Assembly: GCA_964036195.1 (NCBI GenBank) | Contig: OZ038451.1 | Location: 26,181,927-26,245,926, forward strand | Reading direction: 5' to 3' | DNA length: 64,000 bases | Source: Sphaerolaimus hirsutus | Lineage: Eukaryota > Nematoda > Chromadorea > Monhysterida > Sphaerolaimidae | Shown here: piece by piece, positions 48,801 to 59,300 of the stretch | Position numbering within the stretch: the first letter of the stretch is position 1 | Layout of the letters: every line of letters starts with the position of its first letter | Made by a program: the position numbers and the translations under genes | The notes under the pieces: model-generated | The model's database searches: none | What the model saw: only the letters and a program-made list of their open reading frames with translations | What the model was told of the DNA's origin: nothing

Positions 48801-49724
48801 TTCACGAGCGTTTTATTTGCTGTGAGAGTTGCGAAAGCGTATACACGCTTACCCGGAATACCAGGGTAAATGCATATTTATACTTACGGTTACGCTTTCC
48901 AAAAATACCCGTACGCTTTTTTACGCTTTCCCGGCCGAAATACCCGGGTACTAAAAGCGTAAAAGATATTTCACACGGCCTAGTTTTACGCTTTTGAAAA
49001 AGACAGTGAACAAGAACGCGTACAAAAAAATGACTGCGTGTGTGCAGTAACGCAGTGAAAATAACGGCGCATGTACAAATTGTGTCAAAATACATGTCTG
49101 GTTCAAAATATGTCATCTAGCAATCTCGTGGGATGGTGTTGTATATGATATCTGGCCTAAGTTACCGGTTGCATATTGTATGAATGAGAGAACCGTCACC
49201 GCTAATGGCAGTGGAATACAATTAAGCTACTGGAAATAATTGAATGGGGGGGCAGCCCCCCAAATGGTCTAGCTATCTATCTATCTATCCCAGAGGCTGC
49301 TCAGCTATCTATGTGTAACAGCTCTTGAGCGATGTTCCCTCAATTTTTGTCCAAAATCACTAAAATTTGCTCCATTTTACCAATTTGTAACTTCATAATC
49401 ACTTTTTTCATCTATATATTTACATGGTTATTTACTTATTTCTAGTCTTTTTTGGCTAGTTTCAACCTATTCTTAAAATGATATATCTATTTTTGGCTGG
49501 TTGTCAAATTATCATAAAGTGTATCCCCGATATCATGGCTTCAGATTAAGAATTTTTACACCAATGCTTTTTTTACGCTTTCCTAGGTATTTTAAAAATA
49601 CCTTACGCTTTAGTACTCAAAATTTGAAAAGCGTATTTACGCTTACGCTTACGCTTTCCAAAAATACCGGTATTTTAACAACTCTGGAAAATACCACATT
49701 TAAGTAAATATTCACATGTCAATA

Positions 49725-49730
49725 TTTATT
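49725..49730 (-). promoter_or_regulatory. Candidate polyadenylation signal of METTL6
   Basis: AATAAA on the minus strand, about 60 bases downstream of the METTL6 stop codon (49791-49793), is at a usual distance for a short 3' UTR. AATAAA is frequent by chance in AT-rich DNA. Confidence 0.4.
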
Positions 49731-49790
49731 TTAAAAAATATGCACCAGGAAATCAATCAACGCAACCGTAGTGCGGACAACAACAACGCG

Positions 49791-52700
49791 TCACAACTTC
49801 ACAAATCGGGCCTGTACAAAAACACGCGGGACATCTTTGCCTTCCTTAACGTTCACAGTTCGCCGATGTACATAGACGCTTTGGGCACACTGCCAATTTC
49901 CAGCGCGCTCGAATAATGCCCGCAGCTCGTCTGTCGAAAGATAAAGAATAAAAATTGCACTGTCAAGCGAGATAATCCGGGTGCCAGTCCCAGACTCTGT
50001 AAAATGTCAAATGTCCTACAAAGTGTAAAAAGCAATGTAAAATGCCTTGGAAAATAGCAAACGTACGTTTGACACTTTTCATAACATTTGACATTTGACA
50101 TGGCATTTTACAGTGTCTGAGAGCAGCCCCAGGTGATCAGCTGTATATCTGATCCAGGAGCGACATGAGCACAGTGCAATGCGTGTGCCGCACTGCGATT
50201 CACCGCGCGTTACAGGTCCAACCGGCGACGGCTGACAAACAAACACAGCGCTTAAAGACGCCTGAACGGCTGTCCACGGCCACACATGCCATTCTGTTGT
50301 GTACTGTGTCCAGCAAATAGGGTAACCGGCAGTGCACTATTCCGCATGTATTTAAACCCATCCCGCATGTTGACCCGGAACACATTTAATTATACCTGGC
50401 ATGTTGAAAATAGGTAATAAAACACATGACCTAGTTATTTTGAAGGTGAAAATCTTTAAGAAGTATGAACATTTAAGAATTTTGGTGAAAATTAGGGTAA
50501 AATTGCTCAAATGCGCTCCAGATAGCTAGATAGCTAGGCAATTTGCGGGTGGGGGGTGTTCAGGAAAATGTAGCCAAAAAATTTGCGCCAGGGATAGATA
50601 GATAGCTGGGCGGTTTGGGGTGGTGTTACCCACCCCCTTTCTTACCCCTGCAGGCATAATGTGTCAATAATGGGTCTACATGCGGAACGGGCTTTGATGC
50701 GGAATGGGCTTTGATGCGATATGGGCCCTAGCTGGGTAGCCGGGTAACCTGCATTTTATACGATATTCAATCGATTTTTCGATATAATTGACATCGAAAA
50801 GCGAACCAATATTTATATTATCGCTATTGATACCATTATAAATTTTTTCGATATTGATAGATGGTTCCAAAAAGGGTGCTCGATACGATATATCACCCAA
50901 TGCCTAGTAAAGTATTTATGTAGGAACAGACGCTTGAAACCCCCAAGAGGTATCATAAAGCATTATTACTTTCAAATACGTACCTATATATGTTTGCTTT
51001 CTTACATTCAAATATTTTTACGTTCAAATATGATCATTTCAAAATTGTACATGCGGTATCCCCATCTGAATAATCAGCATCAATTTTTTCAACAATACCC
51101 CAGGAATGTGTGAGAGGCACCACCGTACCATACCGGTCAATGTGAATTTTTTATTATAAATTTGTGCTTGAACGGACTAAAAAATTGTTCAGTGCGCGCG
51201 AAATATTGTCATAAATAGTACAGCGCTAGCCTTAATGCATCATAAATATTTATTCTTCAAATTCCCTGCGCCGCCACGAACACAATCAGCCGGGACACCC
51301 TACACAAACCAGTTAAGGTACTGTGAGAACTATGTTATGATGGAATGAGGCAACCGGCAATAAAAACAAAGGCCGCACATTCCAATCTGTGCATACACAT
51401 GAATAAATAATGGAAATACTGTATTTCCTCGAAATACCCCAGGGGGGTTTTTCAGAGTGGAAATTTTGAGGGGGGTATTTCGAGGGGGGGGGGGGGGGCT
51501 TATTCGAGGGGGGGGTTTATTATTTCGTCAGAAATTTTCACGAAATTTTTAATAAAGAGTACACTTTTATATACCCAAAACCGGTAATCAACGTGTCCAA
51601 GTAGGGTATATTTGGACATATGAACGGGCGTGCACTGATACGCACACGCGCCTGATACGCACATATGCCTGTTTTTTTCACTTGACACTTTTTCAAGTGA
51701 TTTTCAGATATGAGTAAAGTGAAAAAAAGTTGCGCAATGACTATTTGCGCTGAAAATGGCTATTTTTCACTGTTTTTTTCACTTGACACATTTTCAAGTG
51801 ATTTTCAGATATGAGTGAAGTGAACAAAGTTCACTAATGTCATTGCGCAACTTTTTTTCACTTTACTCATATCTGAAAAATCACTTGAAAAAGTCGTCAA
51901 GTGAAAAAACAGGCATATGTGCGTATCAGGCGCGTGTGCGTATCAGGCCTGCCCCATATGAACGGGAACGTCCATCGCTACACAAACTAGTATACGTGTA
52001 GCTGCGATGCAAACTGCGACCAATATATACACCATGTACATTGCATACATGATGTACATAATTACAGACGGGGGGTATTTCGAGGGGGGGGTGAATTCAA
52101 GGGGGGTATTTCGAGGAAATACGGTAATGAAAATAAAAATGCGTGGAAGCGTAACTCAAAAATAATTCCACGCTCTAACCAGTGGAAACAGTAATAGGCT
52201 CTGGTGCCATCCTGCCTGGCATAAAACCGATCGGCGATTTTAGAGCCTTTTCCGAACCTGCGCATCGCGAAATCATTCAGAGCGTAATCGCGCACTAGCA
52301 CGCTGCCGCCCGGCCGCAGAGCCGACCACATGTTTTTCACCACTTCCTGAGAGATGGGATCAATAATGGTGAATGTCAAACAATTGTGTGTGTCGGATAT
52401 AAAGATGGCAAACCCTCCAGAAAAAAAAGTATTTAAATTTTGAAGTATTTTTTCTGATTTGACTTTTCGAATTTTCGAATTTTTCTCCAATTTTGTTTTA
52501 GAATTTCGAATTTAGTTTTCGGGGGTTTTTTCAAAATAAAAGAGATTTTTATGTATTTTTGTTCACAGCGTGATCAAAACTTCGAAAAGTCCCAAATAAA
52601 TCGAAAATTCGAAAACGTTTTCGAATTTTCGAATTTTTTTTTGCCATCGTTGGTCGTATAGTTGTATTTAGAGACATGAAAAACGAGACAAAATTACGAG

Positions 52701-55497
52701 CGGTTCAAAATTTACCTCCATTTTGTCGGGAGAGACAGCCGACAGGACGAATACTAGCGTTGCCAGGTCCACCTGCAAGAGTTGCTAAAATTACTTATTT
52801 ATTTACAAAAGTTTTTCTGTAAATACAAAACAGAGTATGTCAATATAGAAATTTCTGAAATACATTTCCTGTACAAAGGTACTTTAGGTACGCGTAAGGT
52901 AAGTATAAGTACTTTTTTAAGGCCATGCAAACGTATTTACTCAGTACTCGAATATATCTAGCGTATTTCCTCGAAATACCCCCCGGGGGGTGATTGTTTC
53001 AGAGAGAGAATTTTGAGGGGGGGGGGGAGGGTTAAACGAGGGGGGGGGGGGCTTATTATTTCGCCAGAAATTTTTAGAAACCCCAGTACTAAAATGTTGG
53101 TCGTGACTTACGCAGACATCGAGAATTGTGACAAAAAGCACCATGTAAAAGGGTCTATACACTTATTTTAGTATGTATATGGTGTAAACCCTGTTCTTAC
53201 GTAACACAGTCATTGTTTTAAACATATATTCCGCATTGCCTGATCACAAACCGCAGTTTTGTCATGTACATTCTCAGTACACGCAATTGGGGGGGGGGGT
53301 ATTTCGAGTGGGTGGGTAATTATTTCATAGTCGCCATTTTGAGGGGTGTATTTCGAGGGGGGGGTATTTCGAGGAAATACGGTTTGTATTTTTCGGGTTA
53401 ATAACCAACTGCAGGTAACTCGGCTGACCGCAAAGTATGCGCAGAATCCTACCATACTGTATTATAATGAATAAAATCTTGTGATAAATTTCGTAATTAA
53501 TAAGTCCACTTTAAACCGAAATATTATGATGAAAAAACTATATAGTTTTTGGTTCATTATTCAGATGGGTTATAGTAGGTTTTCATACTAAGTGTGATGT
53601 CCGCCGAGTATAAATTAAATTACATAGAGCTGTCGCATTTCCACACAACAACCGAAAAAATTCACCCACTCACCTCACAGCAGTGCCCAGTGGGCATAGC
53701 GTCGGCAAGCGACTGCGGCACGGTCAAATCGCACACAAATCCAGTGCACCTGATGCCAGTTCCGCAAAATGAGAAGTGAGAAATGACATGGCAAAGGCGA
53801 AGTAAAAGCGCAAAGGCCAAGTGAAATGGCAAGTGAAATGGCGAAAGCGAAGATAAATGATTTTTTATTTTTACATAGCTTTTGCCAATTCACTTGCCGT
53901 TTCACTTGGCCTTTGCGCTTTTACTTCGCATTTGCCATTTCACTCTCACTTTGCGGAACTGGCACCTGTCCTTCAATCTAATTCGCCGCCGCTCGTTTCA
54001 GTAGTTCAACGGCGCGCGGCGAAAAGTCGCACGCGAGCGCCCGCCAGCAGCGCGGCAGTTCTGCGAGCAGGGAAACAGGAGGTTGCCGCAGCCGCAGCCC
54101 GCCTCCAGCAGGACGCCGCCGCGCTGCGTGTAAAGTGCTGCTTTGGCGGATAAGCAGTGGTTTATAGTCAGTCAATCAGACAATAAACAAATACCCGTGG
54201 ATACGCTCAGTATTAAAACGGACTTTTTATTACTTGTCAAATGAGATAAGGGCTCGCGCCTTAAAATTAGCATATTTCAATGTGTGATAATTTTCAAAAC
54301 CATTTTAAAAAGCAATCAGTTTCATTTTCAAACGATTACTAACCCCGACGATATCCCCAACTCAAACTCACACTGAAGTCCACATCGGGGCACATTTGAG
54401 CGAATTCAGCGAGGGTCCAATGTCGATCCTTGAAGAAGCGATCGCCGTTGCGCTTGTAGAACTGGTGGCAGTCCCGCACCCTGTAAAGTGTCAAATATCA
54501 TGAAGAGCGTCAATCAAAAAGTAAATATTTTATTACTGAACTTTGCATGACCATTGACACTTCACTTTACATTTGTCACGACAATTGACACTTTACTTCA
54601 CATTTTTCACGACAATCGACACTTTTCTATGACAATTTACATGAAATTTGACACTTAACTTGACACTTTACAGGGAGCGGGACTGCCACCAGGTCCCAGT
54701 TGCGAGCTGCTTCCCGTTCCAATTTGGCCTGCTTGGCTGCAGCCATGCAGGGGGCAACCGCCTGTCAATGAAAGAAATGCTAAGTTGAAAAGGGGTGTGT
54801 GTCGGTGCACAAGTAAACCCGGTGCACAAGTAGCAAGCGTAGCAGAAGGGCACCATGGTGCGGCGTACTTTTGCGCCCTTCCATCACTAATCATGTGTAT
54901 ATTTGTTGTTTTTGGAGGGGGGAGAAGGGGTTCAATACATGGGGGTTTTCAAGCTTTAGAAGGAAAAAGGGAGAAAAATCGCTAGATATTTACATAAAGA
55001 TGTAGATATAGCTGGAGCGTTTGGGGGGGCTAACCCAACCCAACTTGTGCACCGGGTTTACTTGTGCACTGGTCCTGCGCCGTTGAAAATAGTGCTGTAA
55101 TTATGTTGATTGCTGGTATTTTTACAGAGAAATAGCGGCACGGTACATTGTTATCTCCATCATATTAATATCGTATAGTGTTTGATGTTATCATTTGTAT
55201 GTAAAATACTCACTTCACTTTTTATCAAACCACAGTGTGTGCAGAAAACGTCTTAAGCAAAATCAGAAAAAATTTCACTTCTTAACATCTTACCAATGGA
55301 TCAGCGGAACTGCCCAAAATTTTTAGGAACATCGACCACCCAAACCACCCAACAACCGAAAACCGGCTGGTGCAGACAGAGGAAACACAAGCTGCGCGAA
55401 GGAAACGAACCAGCTGTATGCGTTCACTTTCGGGCACAATTACAGTTTCCGTGTCCACCCGGCTCGTTGAAGTGCATTCAGTATCATCCGCCATCAT
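49791..55497 (-). CDS. METTL6: METTL6-like tRNA m3C methyltransferase (8 exons, about 291 aa)
   Basis: Exons: 55411-55497, 54690-54761, 54372-54461, 53966-54123, 53674-53749, 52716-52772, 52180-52346 and 49791-49959. METTL6 enzymes use S-adenosylmethionine to make 3-methylcytidine at position 32 of serine tRNAs. Family signatures in order: REAARNWDLFYKRN, FFKDRHW, the SAM-binding LLEAGCGCGN, ACDFSPRAVELLKR, FVCDLT, LVFVLSAVSPDKM, RPGGSVLVRDYALND, FYARQDGTRAYY and DELRALFERAG ending VPRVFVQARF. Length is close to the family's. Exon 4 needs a -1 and a compensating +1 frameshift to read the family sequence (see findings). The exon 7/8 junction is uncertain: the phase-correct acceptor adds about ten residues, and the alternative at 49930 fits the family better but gives a stop. 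Introns 2 and 4 are introner elements. Confidence 0.88.
49981..50129. mobile_element. Introner-family copy near the METTL6 last acceptor
   Basis: The ends are GTGCCAGTCCCAGACTCTG and CAGTGTCTGAGAGCAGCCC, flanked by CGG and CAG. Arms contain TGTAAAATG and TGTCAAATG units. It is in the last METTL6 intron, 21 bases upstream (in transcript sense) of the exon 8 acceptor used here, and does not set the splice sites. Confidence 0.78.
51417..52126. mobile_element. C/G-tract MITE containing a 320-bp foldback
   Basis: It begins TACTGTATTTCCTCGAAATA and ends TCGAGGAAATACGGTA. Its centre (about 51640-51960) is an inverted repeat with ends GATACGCACACGCGCCTGAT and its inverse, and arms carrying TTCACTTGACA and TTTCAAGTGATTTTCAGATA. 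The whole lies in the last METTL6 intron. Confidence 0.7.
52959..53383. mobile_element. C/G-tract MITE in METTL6
   Basis: It begins TAGCGTATTTCCTCGAAATA and ends ATTTCGAGGAAATACGG. It is the same family as 51417-52126. It lies in the METTL6 intron between exons 5 and 6, next to a TATACTCGGCGGAC element (about 53411-53615). Confidence 0.75.
53753..53965. mobile_element. Introner element forming METTL6 intron 4
   Basis: The coding-strand ends are GTGCCAGTTCCGCAAAGTGA and TCTCATTTTGCGGAACTGGCAT. CAG flanks both sides (plus-strand CTG at 53750-53752 and 53966-53968). Exon 4 ends AAGGACAG, the intron runs from the element's GTGCC to the second CAG, and exon 5 begins GTGCACTGG. The joined codons give Lys-Asp-Arg-Cys-Thr, matching the family's ERCKVFQCDLT position. 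This is a phase 2 intron. Confidence 0.92.
54465..54689. mobile_element. Introner element forming METTL6 intron 2 (AGTCCCGC family)
   Basis: The coding-strand ends are GTGGCAGTCCCGCTCCCTG and CAGGGTGCGGGACTGCCAC. Exon 2 ends GACCTG, the intron begins with the element's GTGGC and ends CAG, and exon 3 starts TTCTACAAG, restoring Trp-Asp-Leu | Phe-Tyr-Lys, an uninterrupted motif in the family. The flanks are CTG on the exon side and CAG on the acceptor side, so one base differs from a perfect 3-bp duplication, exactly where an AG acceptor was needed. Confidence 0.9.
54805..55073. repeat. Foldback repeat with GTGCACAAGTAAACCCGG termini
   Basis: The left end is CGGTGCACAAGTAAACCCGG and the right end ACCGGGTTTACTTGTGCACTGG. 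The same motif occurs at about 17036-17100. It lies in METTL6 intron 1. Confidence 0.65.
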
Positions 55498-55502
55498 TAC
55501 AC

Positions 55503-55955
55503 CACAGTTGTTAATGCGAATTTACGTTTACTCAAAAAGTACGCTACTCGAGTACCGAGTAAGTACGCATACGCATACTTTGAGAAAAGTATCTGTATGT
55601 ATGCTTACTTCTTAAGAATACTCGAGTACAGGAGGTAGTTTTTGCGAGTATAGAAAGAGTATTTCTGCGATTCTAGATCCCTGCTTTTCATAAAATATAC
55701 TTATTAATAGAAAGAAAACACCTTTTTGTTGGCCAGGGTAAACATCCATAATGGTTTTTCCAGAAAGAAAAGCTAATTTTACTTGCTTTTAAGCTTTCCC
55801 GAGAAAAAAATACTCGCATTTACGCTTATGGGGAAAAAGTATTTTACTCACGAATAAAAGTAAAAAATTTACTTTACGCTTTCTGTACTTGGGGGGTGAG
55901 TAAAAACAAAATACTTTACGTATACTTTGAAAAAGTATGGTACTGTTAACAACTC
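55503..55955. mobile_element. hAT-like MITE abutting the METTL6 start codon
   Basis: The left end is CACAGTTGTTAATGCG and the right end TTAACAACTCTG, with arms of TTACTCAAAAAGTAC-type units as in 29140-29621. Its end lies five bases upstream of the METTL6 ATG (55497). No matching flanking 8-mers are visible. Confidence 0.75.
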
Positions 55956-56185
55956 TGCAATAAATACACCTGAAACCTTCATCCACCAATCGAAAAGCGA
56001 AAATTACTAAAATGACGCCGCCTCCACAAAGATGTAGAAGAAATACATCACATTTAGATGTCCACGTATTTTAAATATGACTTCCTGTGGCACAATTCGA
56101 CAGCAGATGTTTTTATGCGGGTTCATTTTGTGAATCACTTGAAATATTAAAAAAACGAACAAATAAATAAATAATCAAGTACAAA

Positions 56186-56353
56186 TTATCTATACTCGGC
56201 GGACCGCACAGTATGCGCAGAATCATACCATAATTTAATGAATAAAATCTTGTGACAACATTTCGTAATTAATTATTTCATAAATAGTAAAAACGAAATA
56301 TTATGATGTAAAAACGTTATAATTTGTGTTTCATGATGTCCGCCGAGTATACA
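56186..56353. repeat. TATACTCGGCGGAC-family MITE downstream of the NADAR gene
   Basis: The ends are TATACTCGGCGGACCGCA and GATGTCCGCCGAGTATA, with the family's inner AATTTAATGAATAAAATCTTGTG stretch shortened here. It lies about 40 bases downstream of the NADAR gene stop. Confidence 0.8.
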
Positions 56354-56389
56354 ACTGTATTTACTACAAATGTAAATAAATAATTAGTA

Positions 56390-59300
56390 CTAATCACTGA
56401 CAATCTCCCCATCTTCCTGTTCCGAGTCTGTTGCAGCTGGCGCGTCATCAGATCTGGCTTTGGCACTTTTTTCTCCAATAATGGAAGCTACACCCCAAAC
56501 TGAGCACACAGCTCGCTCAGCGTGTTTTTCGGCCGCCTGGGATTTAGAAAATTGATAAAGCAGATATACTCCGGTTACTTTACACCTTGCACGCGTGGTT
56601 CCCGCTGGAAGTGTGCCAACGATGGTTAACGCGTGCGAGTTTATAAAAAGATGACAAAATTGATTGTTGCTCTATTTGATTCATTAACAGATCCACATCG
56701 ATAATTGTTCCATCTTTTTATGGAAATCGCATGATTTAACAATCATTGGCACGCTTCCAACACGAGACATAAATCAGTGCGAGGGCAGAGTATCATGTAC
56801 GCCGAGTATAGTTGAACGTATAATTGTCGAGAAAACTCAGCTATGCCCACCTTTTCTTTTTCTCGCGCCTCATCTGACTTGGATTCTTGCGATTTCCTCG
56901 CTTGATCGCCCGTATCTGCGGTGTACATAGGATTGTTATGAAAAAGTACAGAAGCAAGAAAGAAAAACACTAATTATAAAAAAATCTCAATCACACAAAT
57001 TTTTTTACATGACTAGGACGGAAAATAAATTACTGGCAAACGCCTCACGCACGCCACATCAGGGGTCTCGAATGGGGGGGGGGTACCCCCCCCCCCCTCC
57101 CAAACCACCCAGCTATCTATCTATCGCGGGGGCAATATTTTGGGCTACTAGTGACTACCCCCTAACCCCCCCCCCCAAATCGCTCACCTATCTACCTATC
57201 TGGTGCGATTTTTGAGAAACTATATCCCAATTTTGGCCCAAAATCGCTATTTTTCATACCTTTTTATAGATTTTTACCTCCAGAATACTAGTTTTTGTCC
57301 CTATTTACCTATTTTGAGCTATTTTACACCTACTTTTAGCGATGTTGCTCCTTTTTATTCCTTCTACACCCTGAAATAGCCTAAATATCGAGCCACAACA
57401 ATCCCCTCCCCCCAATTTTTTTCCAGCTATCTATCTATCTATCTATCTATCCCGAAGGCCGCTCAGCTATCTATCCAACCACTCGGAGGGTCAAAATTCA
57501 AGATACCCCTGGGCCACATTCATCATCTTCACGTTTCCCGCTAAATCATCATTACCGCCACCAGAAACAATGCTTTCTAGATCAGATCATCAATGAACAT
57601 CATCTATTATTTCTTTAATTTTTCACTGCTCATTTTGCGGAATCGGCACCAGAGACTAACCATTCTCTGCGGCGCCGCCTTCGGCCAGCGTGGGCAGCTC
57701 GTTGGAACTGGACGGCACCACGGTGGGCACCGGCAGCGACTCGGTGGGCGGCGACGAGCCCTCCCCTTCCGCGTCGACATTGTCGTCTACGTGGAGATTG
57801 TTTTGGGTTAATGCAGTCGACTCATGGAACCGTGTATTTGAAGCGTCAACTCTAAAAGTCGATAAGTCCAAAAATTATTTCGAGAAGATTGCATTATGAG
57901 TATCGTTTCCAATTCTCTGCCAGCGATGCGTGTCTAATGTGCGCGCTTGCTGACTATCGTAAAGTTACAAATGTTGATTATGAAAGCGTCATATTTTCCG
58001 CCTCCGTTCTTAACATATATGGGATTAGTGATCTTTCCACAAAGCACATGAGCAAGAAAGTAGCTAGGAAAAAATCCAGTAAAGAAGTACTTATCGACTT
58101 CTTGGCCGCGACAACATTGTCGTTTTCAGTGCCAAAAATTCGCCGTATTGACAAATTATGGACTTATCGACCTTTAGAACTGTACGCCTCATTCACAAAC
58201 AATTGCCACGCACCTTCATCAGCGGCGGACTTCTCCGCGGCGGCGCCATTGTCGGGCGTCTGTTTCTTGTCGAGCAGTCGATTGAGCGTCGACCGGAGAT
58301 CCCTGACCCGACCGATCTCCGTTTTCAAGTAGCCGATTTTCTGCTGCTGCATGTCGGCCGCATTGGCCATCCGTCTCATGCGCACCACCATTTCCATGAT
58401 CATGGCGCGCAGAGTGCCCGCGTCCAGGGCGTCGAGGTCGGCGCCTGCAAATGCATAAATTAGGGTTCAGATTGCGGTGTCAAATGGTGGCAGTTCCAAG
58501 CCCTGTAAAGTGTAAAGTAAAGTGTCAAATGTAAAGTCAAATGCAAAGCAAAGTCTCAAATGTAATGTCAAATGCAAAGTAAAGTGTCAAATGTAAAGTC
58601 AAATGCAAAGTAAAGTGTCAAATGTAAAGTCAAATGCAAAGTAAACTGTCAATTGTCATGCAAAGTTCAGTGATAAAATCTTTTTTTCTTTTGATTGACA
58701 CCTTACTTTGCATTTGACTTAACATTTGACACTTTACTTTGCATTTGACTTTACATTTGACACTTTACTTTACACTTTACATGGCTTGGGACTGCCCCAT
58801 GGTGGTTACGTTTCCGTTTTCATGTGGCTGAATTTTTTTCACATCTCTACTTCCTATTTTCCGACTCAGCTTCCATTTCCCGACAGCAAAACGATTTTTG
58901 TCCTTCAATTCTCCAGAAAATGAACGTTTTTATCGTTGCGTCTTCCGGTGACTAATTTTGTCCACAAGAACATTTTTCCAACACGCAAAAAGCAATCACC
59001 TGGCGGCTGTTCCCGCTTAACATTCACATCCGGCTTGGGCTTGCCCACCCTCTCGTCGGTGTCCTCGACCACGCTGCCCGACGTGTCCACCTCGTTGCCG
59101 TCGTCGCCGTCGACGAGCGGCTTGGGCGGCGGCGCGAACGCCGGCGGCCGGAAATTGGCCTGGTTCCAAGGCGCGTCCGTTTCGTCCAGAATGCGCTTGG
59201 CGGCCAGGAGGAATGGATCTGGGAGTGTTTAGGGGTTGGAATGTGGATGGAGAATTGTAAATATTTATGGACTGAAAATGCTGCAAACGCACTGGGCCAA

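Larger units (their letters stand above)
39786..49790. other. Repeat-rich gap between the ankyrin gene and METTL6
   Basis: No recognised exon was found in 10 kb. It contains C/G-tract elements (40755-41093, about 41100-41336 and about 42065-42297), a CAGGGG hAT MITE (42577-42865), a TATACTCGGCGGAC element (about 43270-43475), CACACTAGTT foldbacks, GC-rich AAGGCGCC-ended repeats (about 43855-43990), an AGAGTTGTTAAAA composite (44905-45485), two adjacent introner copies (46839-47286), another TATACTCGGCGGAC element (about 47601-47795) and CACTTCAC clusters (48385-48800). A short minus-strand reading frame at 42974-43036 (MRRTLRDMEKIPMG then a GT donor) could be a lone first exon but is not linked to anything. 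Confidence 0.6.

Noticed and set aside
57001..57511. GATA and C/G tracts as possible telomeric or satellite DNA
   Set aside because: They sit inside a hAT-like MITE with a recognisable near-duplicated 8-mer.
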